From assembly GCA_900546515.1 (NCBI GenBank), contig URDG01000003.1, positions 1-64,000 of the forward strand: DNA of 64,000 nucleotides. The letters are read 5' to 3'. Position numbers and translations under genes: made by a program. The DNA is from an uncultured Eubacteriales bacterium (lineage in GTDB: Bacteria > Bacillota > Clostridia > Oscillospirales > Oscillospiraceae). Shown here piece after piece: positions 42,350-51,102 of this stretch. The first letter of the stretch is position 1. Each line of letters starts with the position of its first letter. The notes under the pieces are model-generated. The model had not been told where the DNA came from, did no database searches, and was given only the letters and a program-made list of their open reading frames with translations.

Positions 42350-42385
42350 AAAAATTGCGCAGTCTTCTCAGACTGCGCAATTTTT
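42350..42385. terminator. intrinsic terminator downstream of the dut gene
   Basis: A perfect 16-bp stem (42350-42365 with 42370-42385), loop TCTC, with A-runs and T-runs at the ends. It terminates the reverse thioesterase-dut transcript before it reaches the metal operon promoter. Confidence 0.9.
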
Positions 42386-42418
42386 ATGCCGTCAAAGGCT
42401 ATGATCCGTGAGAAAAAA

Positions 42419-42853
42419 TTATCTCCCTGTGCTGCCGAAGCCGCCCGCGCCGCGGGCCGTATCGGAAAGCTCGTCTATCTCTTCAAACTCAAGCTCAAGG
42501 AAAGGCATGACAACAAGCTGGGCTATGCGGTCTCCCGGCGCTATCTCGCACGGGACGCGGCTATCGTTGTGCAGCGCTACCATATATTCGCCGCGGTAGT
42601 CGCTGTCGCACACGCCGACACAGTTTGCCGGGCGCACGCCCTGCTTGCAGGCAAGGCCGCTGCGGGCGAACACCGCGCCGAAGTAGCCCTCGGGTACGGC
42701 TATGGAGAGACCCGTGCCGACCATCGCCGTCTCGCCCGGTGCAATGACGATGGGCGCGGCTGTGCAGGCGCGCAGATCGTATCCGGCGGCGGCGGCAGAG
42801 CCGCGCGTCGGTATAACGGCGCCTTCACGCAGCTTTTTTATCTCAATCTTCAT
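42419..42853 (-). CDS. dut: deoxyuridine 5'-triphosphate nucleotidohydrolase (dUTPase)
   Basis: A 144-residue trimeric-type dUTPase with all five motifs: AAGYDLRA (1), ARSGLACKQGV (2), GVCDSDYRGEYMV (3), RIAQLVV (4) and the glycine-rich RGAGGFGSTG at the C-terminus (5). It hydrolyses dUTP to dUMP and pyrophosphate. The start overlaps the stop of the thioesterase gene by 4 bp, an unusual functional pairing. Length is normal. Confidence 0.95.
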   Translation of the reverse strand: MKIEIKKLREGAVIPTRGSAAAAGYDLRACTAAPIVIAPGETAMVGTGLSIAVPEGYFGAVFARSGLACKQGVRPANCVGVCDSDYRGEYMVALHNDSRVPCEIAPGDRIAQLVVMPFLELEFEEIDELSDTARGAGGFGSTGR

Positions 42854-43587
42854 GCGTTTTCCTCCTTGCGTTCGCTTACCTCAACGGCGCAGTAGAGCTT
42901 GCCGCCGACATACATTCCGGTCAGCCACTTGCTGCCAGTGCGCTTCGTGCGCAATGTGAGCGGGTCGCCGTATTTGACGGAGCGGTGATATATGACGCGG
43001 AAGGAGGAGACGCGGCGGCTCTTTATCAGCTCGCCGGGCAGCGCCTCCAGCGCATAATCCATATAGACGGTGTTGTGGACGTGGTCGTTGAAATCAAGAT
43101 CGCCGCGGCGCACCGGAACGGACAGCTCGGCGTCATACTCCTTTGGAATCGCCAGCCGCGGTGGACTGCATTTGAAAAGCCGCTCGGACTCCGGCCGGTA
43201 CTGCGCCAGAAACGCCTTCGTAAGGCGGAGAACTCTGCCCTCATTGATATTGTATGCGGCGAAGGTCATCTCCGCAATGATGAGGATGTTCCCCTCGTCG
43301 TCGCTGAGGCGCATTTCGCGGATCGAGCGCGCGCTGCTTTCGGCGTTGATTATCCATGTCTCCACCGTAATGCCGCCGGATCTCGAAGGCGTTTTGATTA
43401 TCTCAACATGCCACTCCGTCAGAAGCCAGCTGAAGCCATTGAGCTGCCTTGCGGCTAATTCATCCATTACGGTATTTGAATGGTGGCTGGCTGTGTTCTC
43501 CATGATGCGGAGCATGCCTGTGAGCGTGAGATAACCGTCGCTGTCAAAATCGTAAAGTCTTGTTTCGGCCTTTTCTCTGTATATCAT
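42850..43587 (-). CDS. acyl-ACP thioesterase (FatA/FatB family)
   Basis: A 245-residue double hot-dog thioesterase. The first half carries G-F-S-W-L-L-T-E-W-H-V and the second half the RRGDLDFNDHVHNTVYMDYA block (about 165-184), where Asp, Asn and His form the active site known from plant and bacterial FatA/FatB proteins. It releases free fatty acids from acyl carrier protein. The start at ATG 43587 is preceded by an AGGAGA site. First gene of a two-gene operon with dut. The region upstream (43588-43697) has no gene and ends at the insertion sequence. Confidence 0.93.
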   Translation of the reverse strand: MIYREKAETRLYDFDSDGYLTLTGMLRIMENTASHHSNTVMDELAARQLNGFSWLLTEWHVEIIKTPSRSGGITVETWIINAESSARSIREMRLSDDEGNILIIAEMTFAAYNINEGRVLRLTKAFLAQYRPESERLFKCSPPRLAIPKEYDAELSVPVRRGDLDFNDHVHNTVYMDYALEALPGELIKSRRVSSFRVIYHRSVKYGDPLTLRTKRTGSKWLTGMYVGGKLYCAVEVSERKEENA

Positions 43588-43697
43588 GTACTTCTCCTGT
43601 AGTTATGCACTCTGCACTCAGTTTATTATAATTTCTCTATTTTACACTGCTTCAGAAAATTTTTCAATACGGCAAAATGACATGGAGCGGCGCGCAT

Positions 43698-44777
43698 TGT
43701 AGGAGTAACAATGATGAGAGACAGATAAGAAAAAGAATAGCGAATAGGTGAGACCTGTGTTAAGGTTGAGTTGACGAGACAAAACCGAAAGGCAGGTGTA
43801 CCCTATTCGCTATGAATAAGATAACACAAGACATGCGGTATAAGCAAGCAGTAATTGAGTATTCGATGAAACACGGCGTTACGAAGGCCGCTATCCGCTA
43901 CAAGACCAGTCGTCAGAATATCTATCGTTGGAAGAAGAAATACGACGGAGATATACACTCGCTGGCAGACCGCTCCCACCGTCCTCACAGCCATCCAAAT
44001 CAGCACACAGAGGCAGAGATCACGTTGGTAAAGAATATGCGCCGGAGGAACCCACACGACGGTCTGGTAGTCTTCTGGGTCAAACTTCGCCGACGTGGAT
44101 ACACCAGATCTATCTCCGGGCTGTATAAGCTGCTGCGCCGGATCGGCGGTGCACCGATCAAGCTGCCAAACCCGAAATACATTCCAAAGCCTTATGAACA
44201 GATGCGGTATCCCGGTCAAAAGGTTCAGATTGATGTGAAATACGTTCCTTCTGTGTGCCTTGTTGGAGAAGCCGTAGAGGATGCTAAGGAATGCGGCGGT
44301 TACTACTACCAGTACACCTTTATTGATGAATACAGCCGTTTTCGTTATCTGGAGGCTTTCAAGGAAAAAGACACATATACCTCCACCGTTTTCCTGAAGC
44401 ACGTAGTGGAGAAGTTCCCATACGCCATAGAATGCGTTCAGACAGATAACGGATTTGAGTTTACAAATGAGATGGGGAACAGCAAGAAGAAGCTGCCTAC
44501 CCTCTTCGAGAAAACGCTTGAACAACTGGGAATCAAGCATAAGAAGATCAGACCGTTCACACCCAGACATAACGGCAAGGTTGAACGCAGTCATAGAAAA
44601 GACAACGAGGAATTCTATGCTTCTCATCGTTTCTATTCTTTTGACGATTTTGCAAAACAGCTTGCCGTCCGTCAAAGGCAGTATAATAATTTCCCCTTGC
44701 GTCCGCTCAACTGGAAGTCTCCTCGCGATATCCTTTTTTCTTTTCCGCCTCTGTAACGCATCATTGACTAACCTACA
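43698..44777 (+). mobile_element. IS481-like insertion sequence
   Basis: About 1,080 bp. The left end starts TGTAGG at 43698 and the right end finishes CCTACA at 44777. The two ends share TGTAGG, then CAATGATG eleven bases in, then ACAGA at position 24-28, forming imperfect inverted repeats of about 28 bp. One transposase gene fills the interior. No clear target duplication was seen: the flanks read GCGCAT and TGCGCC, which are near-complementary rather than direct repeats. It stands exactly between the fatty-acid/dut operon and the polysaccharide locus. Confidence 0.85.
43812..44756 (+). CDS. IS481-family DDE transposase
   Basis: A 314-residue single-frame transposase. A helix-turn-helix covers about residues 5-50 (GVTKAAIRYKTSRQNIYRWK). 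The rve integrase core has the catalytic triad in QIDVKYVP (Asp near 139), VQTDNGFEFT (Asp near 215) and NGKVERSHRKDNEEFY (Glu near 259). The conserved order supports IS481 rather than the two-frame IS3 group. The gene appears intact, with no frameshift. AAAGGCAGG lies upstream of ATG 43812. GC content is lower than in the surrounding housekeeping genes. Confidence 0.92.
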   Translation: MNKITQDMRYKQAVIEYSMKHGVTKAAIRYKTSRQNIYRWKKKYDGDIHSLADRSHRPHSHPNQHTEAEITLVKNMRRRNPHDGLVVFWVKLRRRGYTRSISGLYKLLRRIGGAPIKLPNPKYIPKPYEQMRYPGQKVQIDVKYVPSVCLVGEAVEDAKECGGYYYQYTFIDEYSRFRYLEAFKEKDTYTSTVFLKHVVEKFPYAIECVQTDNGFEFTNEMGNSKKKLPTLFEKTLEQLGIKHKKIRPFTPRHNGKVERSHRKDNEEFYASHRFYSFDDFAKQLAVRQRQYNNFPLRPLNWKSPRDILFSFPPL

Positions 44778-44806
44778 TGCGCCCGGGCCCGCTGCCTCGA
44801 TTTGCG

Positions 44807-44835
44807 TTGACACTGTGGGGGCTCAATGATATAAT
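44807..44835 (+). promoter_or_regulatory. consensus promoter of the polysaccharide locus
   Basis: TTGACA at 44807-44812, 17-bp spacer, TATAAT at 44830-44835. It begins 30 bp after the right end of the IS. The leader to ATG 44913 is about 70 nt. No antiterminator-binding motif or other leader element was recognised. Confidence 0.85.
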
Positions 44836-44912
44836 GACTTGATTTATAAGTATTAAATATTATAAGAAATCTTGTTAAGAACTTCAGATAAAAAGTCGGA
44901 GTGGAGCGGGAT

Positions 44913-45527
44913 ATGTACGAGCGCGTGATAAAAAGATTACTGGATATTGTCCTTTCGCTTGCGGGCATTGCCGTGCTGGCGGTGCCTATGCTCATAATAT
45001 CGCTTGCGATAAAGCTTGGCTCGCCCGGCCCAGTGTTTTTCAGGCAGAAGCGCTTCGGCATACATAAAAGCTTCTTCAATATCCTGAAATTCCGCACTAT
45101 GCGCACGGATACGCCGAAGGACGTGCCTACCCATATGCTCGCCGATCCGGCAAAGTGGATAACGCGGACGGGAGCCTTTCTGAGAAAGACCAGTCTCGAC
45201 GAGCTGCCGCAGCTCTTCAATATTTTCGCGGGGCAGATGTCCGTGATAGGCCCGCGTCCTGCGCTTTGGAATCAGGACGATCTTATTGCCGAGCGCGACA
45301 GGTACGGCGCGAACGACGTAAAGCCCGGACTGACCGGATGGGCGCAGATAAACGGGAGAGACGAGCTGCCCATAGATGTAAAGGCGAAGCTCGACGGAGA
45401 GTATGTGAAAAAACTCAGCTTCGGTTTCGACTGCAAGTGCTTTTTCGGCACCGTGAAGAGCGTGCTGCGGCATGAGGGCGTCGTCGAGGGCGGCACGGGA
45501 GAGCTTGAGCGGGAGAAAGGCCTATGA
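44913..45527 (+). CDS. initiating phosphosugar transferase (bacterial sugar transferase family)
   Basis: A 204-residue monotopic/one-helix phosphoglycosyl transferase of the PglC/WcaJ-C-terminal type. A hydrophobic N-terminal segment (about 9-32) is followed by GSPGPVFFRQKRFG, FKF-like ILKFRTMRTD, the catalytic Asp-Glu pair in KTSLDELPQLFNI (about 97-98) and MSVIGPRPAL plus KPGLTGWAQINGR. It transfers a sugar-1-phosphate, probably an N-acetylated 6-deoxy or uronic sugar, to undecaprenyl phosphate and so starts the repeat unit. ATG 44913 is preferred over GTG 44901 because GGAG lies between them. The stop overlaps the next gene by 4 bp. Confidence 0.92.
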   Translation: MYERVIKRLLDIVLSLAGIAVLAVPMLIISLAIKLGSPGPVFFRQKRFGIHKSFFNILKFRTMRTDTPKDVPTHMLADPAKWITRTGAFLRKTSLDELPQLFNIFAGQMSVIGPRPALWNQDDLIAERDRYGANDVKPGLTGWAQINGRDELPIDVKAKLDGEYVKKLSFGFDCKCFFGTVKSVLRHEGVVEGGTGELEREKGL

Positions 45528-46402
45528 AACGGATACTCATAACCGGCATAAACAGCTATCTCGGCGGCCGGTTCAGACAGTATATGGAGCAATTCCCGGA
45601 GTATGCTACCGTCTCCATCAGCATGCGCAACGGCTCATGGCGCGGGGAGGACTTCACGGGCTTTGACGTGGTGTACCATGTCGCCGGGCTCGCGCACTCC
45701 GACAACGGCCGTATAAGTCCGGAAAAAGCGCAGAAATATTATGAGATAAACACTGATCTCACAAAAGAGCTGGCCAAAAAGGCCAAACGCGAGGGCGTAA
45801 AGCAGTTCATTTTCATGAGCTCGGCCATCGTCTACGGCGACAGCGCCCCGATAGGCCGGCGGCGGAGAATAGACAGAAGCACCGTCTGTACGCCGGCAAA
45901 CTGCTACGGCGACAGCAAGCTCCAAGCCGAGCTGGGCCTGAGACGGCTTGAAGACAAAAATTTCAGGGTCGTCATCCTGCGGCCGCCGATGATATACGGC
46001 CCCGGCTGTAAGGGCAACTACCCGGTGCTGTCCCTTTTCGCGCAGCGCCTGCCGGTGTTCCCGTATGTGGATAACGAGCGCTCGATGCTGTTCGTGGATA
46101 ATCTTATGGCTTTCGTGAAGCTGATGATAGACAACGAGGAGTCCGGCACATTTTTCCCGCAGAACGCGGAATACAGCAACACCTCAGAGCTTGTGCGCAT
46201 GATCGCCGAAGCCCACGGCAAAAAGCTCATCCTCGTGAGGGGCTTTACATGGGCGCTGAAATTTCTGGGCTTTTTCACTGCGCTTGTGGACAAGGCCTTC
46301 GGCAGCCTGAGCTATGACATGCCGATGAGCGAGTATCCGGGAGGGGAGTACAGGCTGTATTCTCTCGAAGAGAGCATAAGGATCACCGAGGGTGCGCAAT
46401 GA
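45524..46402 (+). CDS. SDR-family NAD-dependent sugar epimerase/reductase
   Basis: A 292-residue extended short-chain dehydrogenase. The Rossmann turn is ITGINSYLGGRF (about 5-16). The active-site Tyr-x3-Lys is CYGDSK (about 127-131) with FMSSAIVYGD as the Ser strand. LRPPMIYGPG is the substrate-binding segment. Placed between the initiating transferase and a WbuB-like glycosyltransferase, it most likely makes or modifies the first sugar, for example the 4-reductase or epimerase converting a 4-keto UDP-GlcNAc derivative (WbpK/WbpV-like). The exact reaction cannot be read directly. Overlaps both neighbours by 4 bp. Confidence 0.85.
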   Translation: MKRILITGINSYLGGRFRQYMEQFPEYATVSISMRNGSWRGEDFTGFDVVYHVAGLAHSDNGRISPEKAQKYYEINTDLTKELAKKAKREGVKQFIFMSSAIVYGDSAPIGRRRRIDRSTVCTPANCYGDSKLQAELGLRRLEDKNFRVVILRPPMIYGPGCKGNYPVLSLFAQRLPVFPYVDNERSMLFVDNLMAFVKLMIDNEESGTFFPQNAEYSNTSELVRMIAEAHGKKLILVRGFTWALKFLGFFTALVDKAFGSLSYDMPMSEYPGGEYRLYSLEESIRITEGAQ

Positions 46403-47628
46403 AGGACAGTCCGCAGAGAAAAAAGCATATTCTCGTCGTCAGCCAGTATTTTTATCCTGAGGCGTTCCGCATAAACGACATGTGCGCCGAATGGGTGGAG
46501 CGCGGCTATAAGATAACGGTGCTCACTGGCATACCGAACTACCCTTATGGGAAGTATTTTGACGGCTATGGCCTTTTCAGGAAACGGCGCGGGAGCTACA
46601 TGGGCGCAGACATCATCCGCATCCCGCTCATCGCGCGCGGACACGGCGCCCTTGGCATGTGCCTGAATTATGTGTCGTTCGTGATCTCAGGGTTTTTCTG
46701 GAAGTGCTTTACGCCGCTGAAGGCCGATATGGTTTTCAACTTCGAGGTATCGCCGATGACGCAGGCGCTGGTAGGCGTATGGTACGCGAAGCGCCGCAGG
46801 ATACCGTGCTGGATATACGTGCAGGATCTCTGGCCGGAGAATATAGAGATAGTCACGGGCATACACTCAAAGCTCGTGCTCGGCCCCGTCGGCCGGATGG
46901 TGGACTATATATACCGCCGCTGCGACAGAATATTTGCCACATCGCCGAGCTTTGTTGATATGATTCGCCGGCGCATACCCGGCGAAGAGGACAAGGTCAG
47001 CTACTGGCCGCAGTATGCGGAGGAGTTCTACCGCCCGATGGAGAGGGGCAGCAGCGCACTCATACCCTGCGACGGACGTTTCAAGGTGGCGTTCACCGGA
47101 AATGTTGGCCGGGCGCAGGGACTCGATATTCTGCCGGATGCCGCGGCAGTCCTGAAGAGGGACGGCGTAAACGCGGAATTTGTGATAGTCGGCGACGGGC
47201 GCAGCAAGGCCGCGCTCATCGAAAAAATAAAGCTGCTCGGCGTGGAGGACATGTTCGTGCTTATACCGCGCCAGCCGGCAGAGAGCATACCGGCGATACT
47301 CGCCGGCTGCGACGCGGCTTTCGTATCGTTTATGAACAACGCGCTCTTTGCAAACACCATACCCGCCAAGCTCCAGTCGTACATGGCCTGCGGCATGCCC
47401 GTGCTGGCCTGCGCCACGGGAGAGACGGAGCGCGTAGTGCGTGAGGCGGACTGCGGCGTGTGCAGCCCGATAGGGGACAGCGCGGCGCTGGCGGAGGCTG
47501 TGCGCTTGCTGATGAACGACGCGCGGCTCGACGAATACGGCAGAAACGCAAGAAAATATTTTGAAGCGCATTTCGATAAGAAGATGCTGCTCGACCGGTT
47601 CGACGAATGTGTGAGAGCCGGCGGATGA
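46399..47628 (+). CDS. GT4 glycosyltransferase, WbuB-like (L-FucNAc transferase candidate)
   Basis: A 409-residue GT-B fold enzyme. The start VSQYFYPEAFRINDM and the early TGIPNYPYGKYFDGY are characteristic of the WbuB group, members of which are proposed to transfer L-FucNAc in E. coli O26 and related strains. The C-terminal donor site has GNVGRAQGLDILPDA and the acidic motif near AILAGCDAAFVSF/ALFANTIPAKL. It acts at the cytoplasmic face of the membrane on lipid-linked sugar. Its position right before capE/F/G homologues supports L-FucNAc as donor; this is inference by context. Overlaps the SDR gene by 4 bp. Confidence 0.85.
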   Translation: MKDSPQRKKHILVVSQYFYPEAFRINDMCAEWVERGYKITVLTGIPNYPYGKYFDGYGLFRKRRGSYMGADIIRIPLIARGHGALGMCLNYVSFVISGFFWKCFTPLKADMVFNFEVSPMTQALVGVWYAKRRRIPCWIYVQDLWPENIEIVTGIHSKLVLGPVGRMVDYIYRRCDRIFATSPSFVDMIRRRIPGEEDKVSYWPQYAEEFYRPMERGSSALIPCDGRFKVAFTGNVGRAQGLDILPDAAAVLKRDGVNAEFVIVGDGRSKAALIEKIKLLGVEDMFVLIPRQPAESIPAILAGCDAAFVSFMNNALFANTIPAKLQSYMACGMPVLACATGETERVVREADCGVCSPIGDSAALAEAVRLLMNDARLDEYGRNARKYFEAHFDKKMLLDRFDECVRAGG

Positions 47629-47647
47629 GCGGCGGAAAGAGGGAGAA

Positions 47648-48694
47648 ATGTTCAAGGACAAGACTCTGATGATAACAGGCGGCACGGGCTCGTTCGGAAA
47701 TGCCGTGCTCAACCGCTTCATAGCAAGCGATATAGGCGAGATCCGCATCTTCTCGCGCGACGAGAAGAAGCAGGACGATATGCGCCACGATTTTCAGGCG
47801 CGCATGCCGGAATACGCCGACAAGCTGAGATTCTACATCGGTGATGTGCGCGACCTCCAGTCCGTTAGAGACGCGATGCACGGGGTGGACTACATTTTCC
47901 ATGCCGCGGCGCTCAAGCAGGTGCCGTCATGCGAGTTTTTCCCGCTCGAAGCGGTGAAGACCAATGTGTTCGGAACGGATAATGTGCTCACCGCCGCGAT
48001 AAGCGAGGGCGTGAAGGCTGCGATATGCCTTTCCACCGACAAGGCCGCCTATCCGATAAACGCGATGGGGACGAGCAAGGCGATGATGGAGAAGGTCGTT
48101 GTGGCAAAGTCCCGTACAGTCGATCCCGGCAGGACGCGGATATGCTGCACGCGCTACGGCAACGTCATGTGCTCCCGCGGCAGCGTCATCCCGCTTTGGA
48201 TAGATCAGCTCAGAAAAGGCGAGCCGATCACGATCACGGAGCCGGACATGACGCGCTTCATCATGTCGCTTGACGAGGCGGTGGATCTTGTGCTTTTTGC
48301 CTTTGAGCACGGCGAAAGCGGGGATATACTGGTTCAGAAAGCGCCGGCCTGCACGATAAGGACGCAGGCGGAGGCCGTGTGCGAGCTCTTCGGCGGCGAT
48401 AAGGAAAACATAAAGGTCATCGGCATACGCCACGGCGAGAAAATGTACGAGACGCTGTTGACGAACGAGGAGTGCGCCAAGGCGGAGGATCTGGGCAGCT
48501 TTTACCGTGTCCCATGCGACAGGCGCAGCCTCAATTACGACAAATATTTTGTTCAGGGCGACCCGGAGAGAAACCATCTCACCGAGTTCAACTCCAACAA
48601 TACGCAGATACTTGACGTTCAGCAGGTAAAGGAAAAGCTGCTGGGGCTGAAATATATACGCCGGCAGCTTGAAGAGATGGGAATAGAGTACTGA
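47648..48694 (+). CDS. capE: UDP-GlcNAc 4,6-dehydratase/5-epimerase (CapE/FnlA/WbjB type)
   Basis: A 348-residue SDR protein of the polysaccharide biosynthesis (CapD-like) family, short type. It has the Rossmann turn ITGGTGSFGNAV (about 9-20), HAAALKQVPSCEFFP (about 85-99), and the diagnostic NAMGTSKAMMEK, where Met140 replaces the usual catalytic Tyr and Lys144 is kept, as in CapE and WbjB. It converts UDP-GlcNAc to the 4-keto-6-deoxy L-arabino intermediate, the first step to UDP-L-FucNAc. The next gene begins at its stop codon. Complete length for the family. Confidence 0.92.
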   Translation: MFKDKTLMITGGTGSFGNAVLNRFIASDIGEIRIFSRDEKKQDDMRHDFQARMPEYADKLRFYIGDVRDLQSVRDAMHGVDYIFHAAALKQVPSCEFFPLEAVKTNVFGTDNVLTAAISEGVKAAICLSTDKAAYPINAMGTSKAMMEKVVVAKSRTVDPGRTRICCTRYGNVMCSRGSVIPLWIDQLRKGEPITITEPDMTRFIMSLDEAVDLVLFAFEHGESGDILVQKAPACTIRTQAEAVCELFGGDKENIKVIGIRHGEKMYETLLTNEECAKAEDLGSFYRVPCDRRSLNYDKYFVQGDPERNHLTEFNSNNTQILDVQQVKEKLLGLKYIRRQLEEMGIEY

Positions 48695-49893
48695 TGAATA
48701 TTCTTGTGACCGGAGCCGCAGGCTTTGTCGGCAAAAACCTCTGCCGCGCGCTTGAAAATATCAGGGACGGCAAGGACAGGACGCATCCCGGCCTTGAGAT
48801 AGACGGAATATTTGAATACACGCGCGAAAGCGGCGCGGATGCGTTGGCCGCTTACTGCGCGCGGGCGGATTTCGTGTTCAACCTCGCGGGCGTCAACCGC
48901 CCGAAGGACACGGCGGAGTTCATGGCCGGAAACCGGGGCTTTGCCGCTGAACTGCTGGATGCGCTGCGCCGCTGCGGCAATACCTGCCCCGTGATGCTCT
49001 CAAGCTCCGCGCAGGCAAGCCTTGAGGGGCGCTATGCAGGCTCCGAGTACGGCGTGTCGAAGCTGGCGGGTGAAAAGCTCTTCTTCGACTATGCCGGAGA
49101 GACGGGGGCAAGGGTGCTCGTCTACCGGTTTCCGAACGTTTTCGGAAAATGGTGCCGTCCGAACTACAACAGCGCCGTGGCGACATTCTGCCACAACACG
49201 GCAAACGGCCTGCCGGTCACGATAAACGATCCGGCGACGGAACTGGAGCTCGTATATATAGACGACCTCGTAGAGGAGCTTATTTCCGCACTTTCCGGGC
49301 ATGAGCACCGCTGCGGATATGATGGGCTCGCACCGGTTCCCGCGGCAGACGGAAGGTACTGCTTCGTTCCTGTGACGCACAGGGTCACGCTGGGCCGCAT
49401 TAAGGAGCTTCTGGACGGCTTTGCCGCCCAGCCGGAGACGCATGTCATGCCGGAGATACCGGACGGCTCGTTTGAAAAAAAGCTCTATTCGACATATCTG
49501 AGCTATCTTCCCCCGGAGAAGGCCGCATATCCGCTGAGGATGAACACCGACGCGCGCGGCAGCTTCACCGAGCTTATAAAGACGGCGAAGTGCGGGCAGG
49601 TGAGCGTGAATATTTCAAAGCCCGGCGTCACCAAGGGACAGCACTGGCACAACAGCAAGTGGGAGCTCTTCATCGTCGTGTCCGGCCACGGGCTCATACG
49701 TGAGCGCAGGATCGGCAGCGGCGAGGTCATTGAGTTCGAGGTCAGCGGAGACAGGATAGAGGCCGTGCATATGCTTCCGGGCTATACGCATTCCATCGTG
49801 AATCTCTCCGACACGGAGAAGCTTGTCACTGTCATGTGGGCGAACGAGAGCTTCGACCCCGCCCACCCCGATACTTTTTTTGAGGAGCTGTGA
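48694..49893 (+). CDS. capF: bifunctional 3-epimerase/4-reductase CapF (FnlB/WbjC type)
   Basis: A 399-residue two-domain protein. The N-terminal SDR covers about 1-245 (VTGAAGFVGKNLC, SSSAQAS, YGVSKLAGEK with the Tyr-x3-Lys). The C-terminal cupin is at about 270-399 (RGSFTELIKT, then KGQHWHNSKWELF with the zinc-binding His residues, and LPGYTHSIVNLS). In S. aureus CapF the cupin epimerises C3 and the SDR reduces C4, giving UDP-6-deoxy-L-talosamine. Second step to UDP-L-FucNAc. Overlaps capE at the stop/start and capG by a few bases. Confidence 0.93.
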   Translation: MNILVTGAAGFVGKNLCRALENIRDGKDRTHPGLEIDGIFEYTRESGADALAAYCARADFVFNLAGVNRPKDTAEFMAGNRGFAAELLDALRRCGNTCPVMLSSSAQASLEGRYAGSEYGVSKLAGEKLFFDYAGETGARVLVYRFPNVFGKWCRPNYNSAVATFCHNTANGLPVTINDPATELELVYIDDLVEELISALSGHEHRCGYDGLAPVPAADGRYCFVPVTHRVTLGRIKELLDGFAAQPETHVMPEIPDGSFEKKLYSTYLSYLPPEKAAYPLRMNTDARGSFTELIKTAKCGQVSVNISKPGVTKGQHWHNSKWELFIVVSGHGLIRERRIGSGEVIEFEVSGDRIEAVHMLPGYTHSIVNLSDTEKLVTVMWANESFDPAHPDTFFEEL

Positions 49894-49895
49894 CA

Positions 49896-51080
49896 ATGGG
49901 CATAAAGCTGGATTACTCTGATATGAAATTCAAAAACGACGGGAGATTGAAGCTCCTAATAATCGTTGGCACGCGGCCGGAGATCATCCGCCTCGCGGCG
50001 GTCATCGGCAAATGCCGCACGTACTTTGACTGCATACTCGCCCACACCGGGCAGAACTATGACTACAACCTCAACGGCGTGTTCTTCCGCGACCTCGGCA
50101 TTGACGCGCCGGAGGTGTATATGGACGCGGCGGGCGGCGATCTCGGCGAGACCGTGGGCAGCATCATCAACTGCTCATATAAGCTCATGAGCGAGATACG
50201 CCCGGACGCGCTTTTGATCCTCGGCGATACGAACTCCTGCCTCTCCGCCATCGCGGCGAAGCGTCTGCATATCCCAATCTTCCACATGGAGGCCGGCAAC
50301 CGCTGCAAGGACGAGTGCCTTCCCGAGGAGACGAACCGCCGCATCGTCGATATAATATCTGACGTGAACATGGCCTATTCCGAGCATGCCCGCCGCTATC
50401 TCATTGAGTGCGGCCTCCCGAAGGAGCGCACCTATGTCACGGGTTCACCCATGGCGGAGGTGCTGCACAAAAACCTTGAGAATATTGAGAGATCCGACAT
50501 TCATGCCCGCCTTGGCCTTGAGAAAGGGAAGTATATCCTCCTCTCGGCCCACCGCGAGGAAAATATAGATACGGAGAAAAATTTCAACTCACTCTTCACC
50601 GCCATAAACAAGATGGCGGAGAAATACGATATGCCCATACTCTACTCCTGCCATCCGCGTTCAGCGAAGCGGCTGGAGAGCAGCGGCTTCGTCCTCGACC
50701 GGCGCGTTATCCGGCATGAGCCTCTCGGCTTTTTCGATTATAACGCCCTTCAGATGAACGCCTTTGCCGTCGTCTCAGACAGCGGTACCCTGCCGGAGGA
50801 GAGCAGCTTCTTCCTCTCCGTCGGGAGGCCCTTCCCGGCTGTCTGCATCCGCACGAGCACCGAGCGCCCCGAGGCGCTGGACAAGGGCTGCTTCATTCTT
50901 GCGGGCATTGACGAAAAATCGCTTTTGCAGGCGGTCGATACGGCGGTCACGATGAACGCAAACGGCGATCTCGGCATCCCCGTGCCGGACTATGTGGAGG
51001 AAAACGTCTCTTCCAAGGTCGTCCGGCTGATACAGTCGTACACGGGCGTCGTCGATAAAATGGTGTGGAGAAAGTACTGA
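49896..51080 (+). CDS. capG: UDP-N-acetylglucosamine 2-epimerase family, CapG/FnlC/WbjD type
   Basis: A 394-residue non-hydrolysing 2-epimerase. Motifs: IVGTRPEIIRLAAV (about 22-35), A-H-T-G-Q-N-Y-D-Y-N, LGDTNSCLSAIAAKRL, HMEAGNRCKDECLPEETNR (about 130-148), SAHREENID, SDSGTLPEESSFF. The E-A-G-N-R-C pattern, rather than the usual E-A-G-L-R, is typical of CapG/WbjD. It produces UDP-L-FucNAc from the talosamine isomer. ATG 49896 is chosen with GAGGAG 8 nt upstream; GTG 49890 overlaps that site. Completes the capEFG set. Confidence 0.92.
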   Translation: MGIKLDYSDMKFKNDGRLKLLIIVGTRPEIIRLAAVIGKCRTYFDCILAHTGQNYDYNLNGVFFRDLGIDAPEVYMDAAGGDLGETVGSIINCSYKLMSEIRPDALLILGDTNSCLSAIAAKRLHIPIFHMEAGNRCKDECLPEETNRRIVDIISDVNMAYSEHARRYLIECGLPKERTYVTGSPMAEVLHKNLENIERSDIHARLGLEKGKYILLSAHREENIDTEKNFNSLFTAINKMAEKYDMPILYSCHPRSAKRLESSGFVLDRRVIRHEPLGFFDYNALQMNAFAVVSDSGTLPEESSFFLSVGRPFPAVCIRTSTERPEALDKGCFILAGIDEKSLLQAVDTAVTMNANGDLGIPVPDYVEENVSSKVVRLIQSYTGVVDKMVWRKY

Positions 51081-51102
51081 TATTTGCGTTGCAGGTCACA
51101 AG

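Noticed and set aside
43803..44813. 336-codon reverse frame across the IS
   Set aside because: Shadow of the transposase; extends over the IS end and has no known domain.
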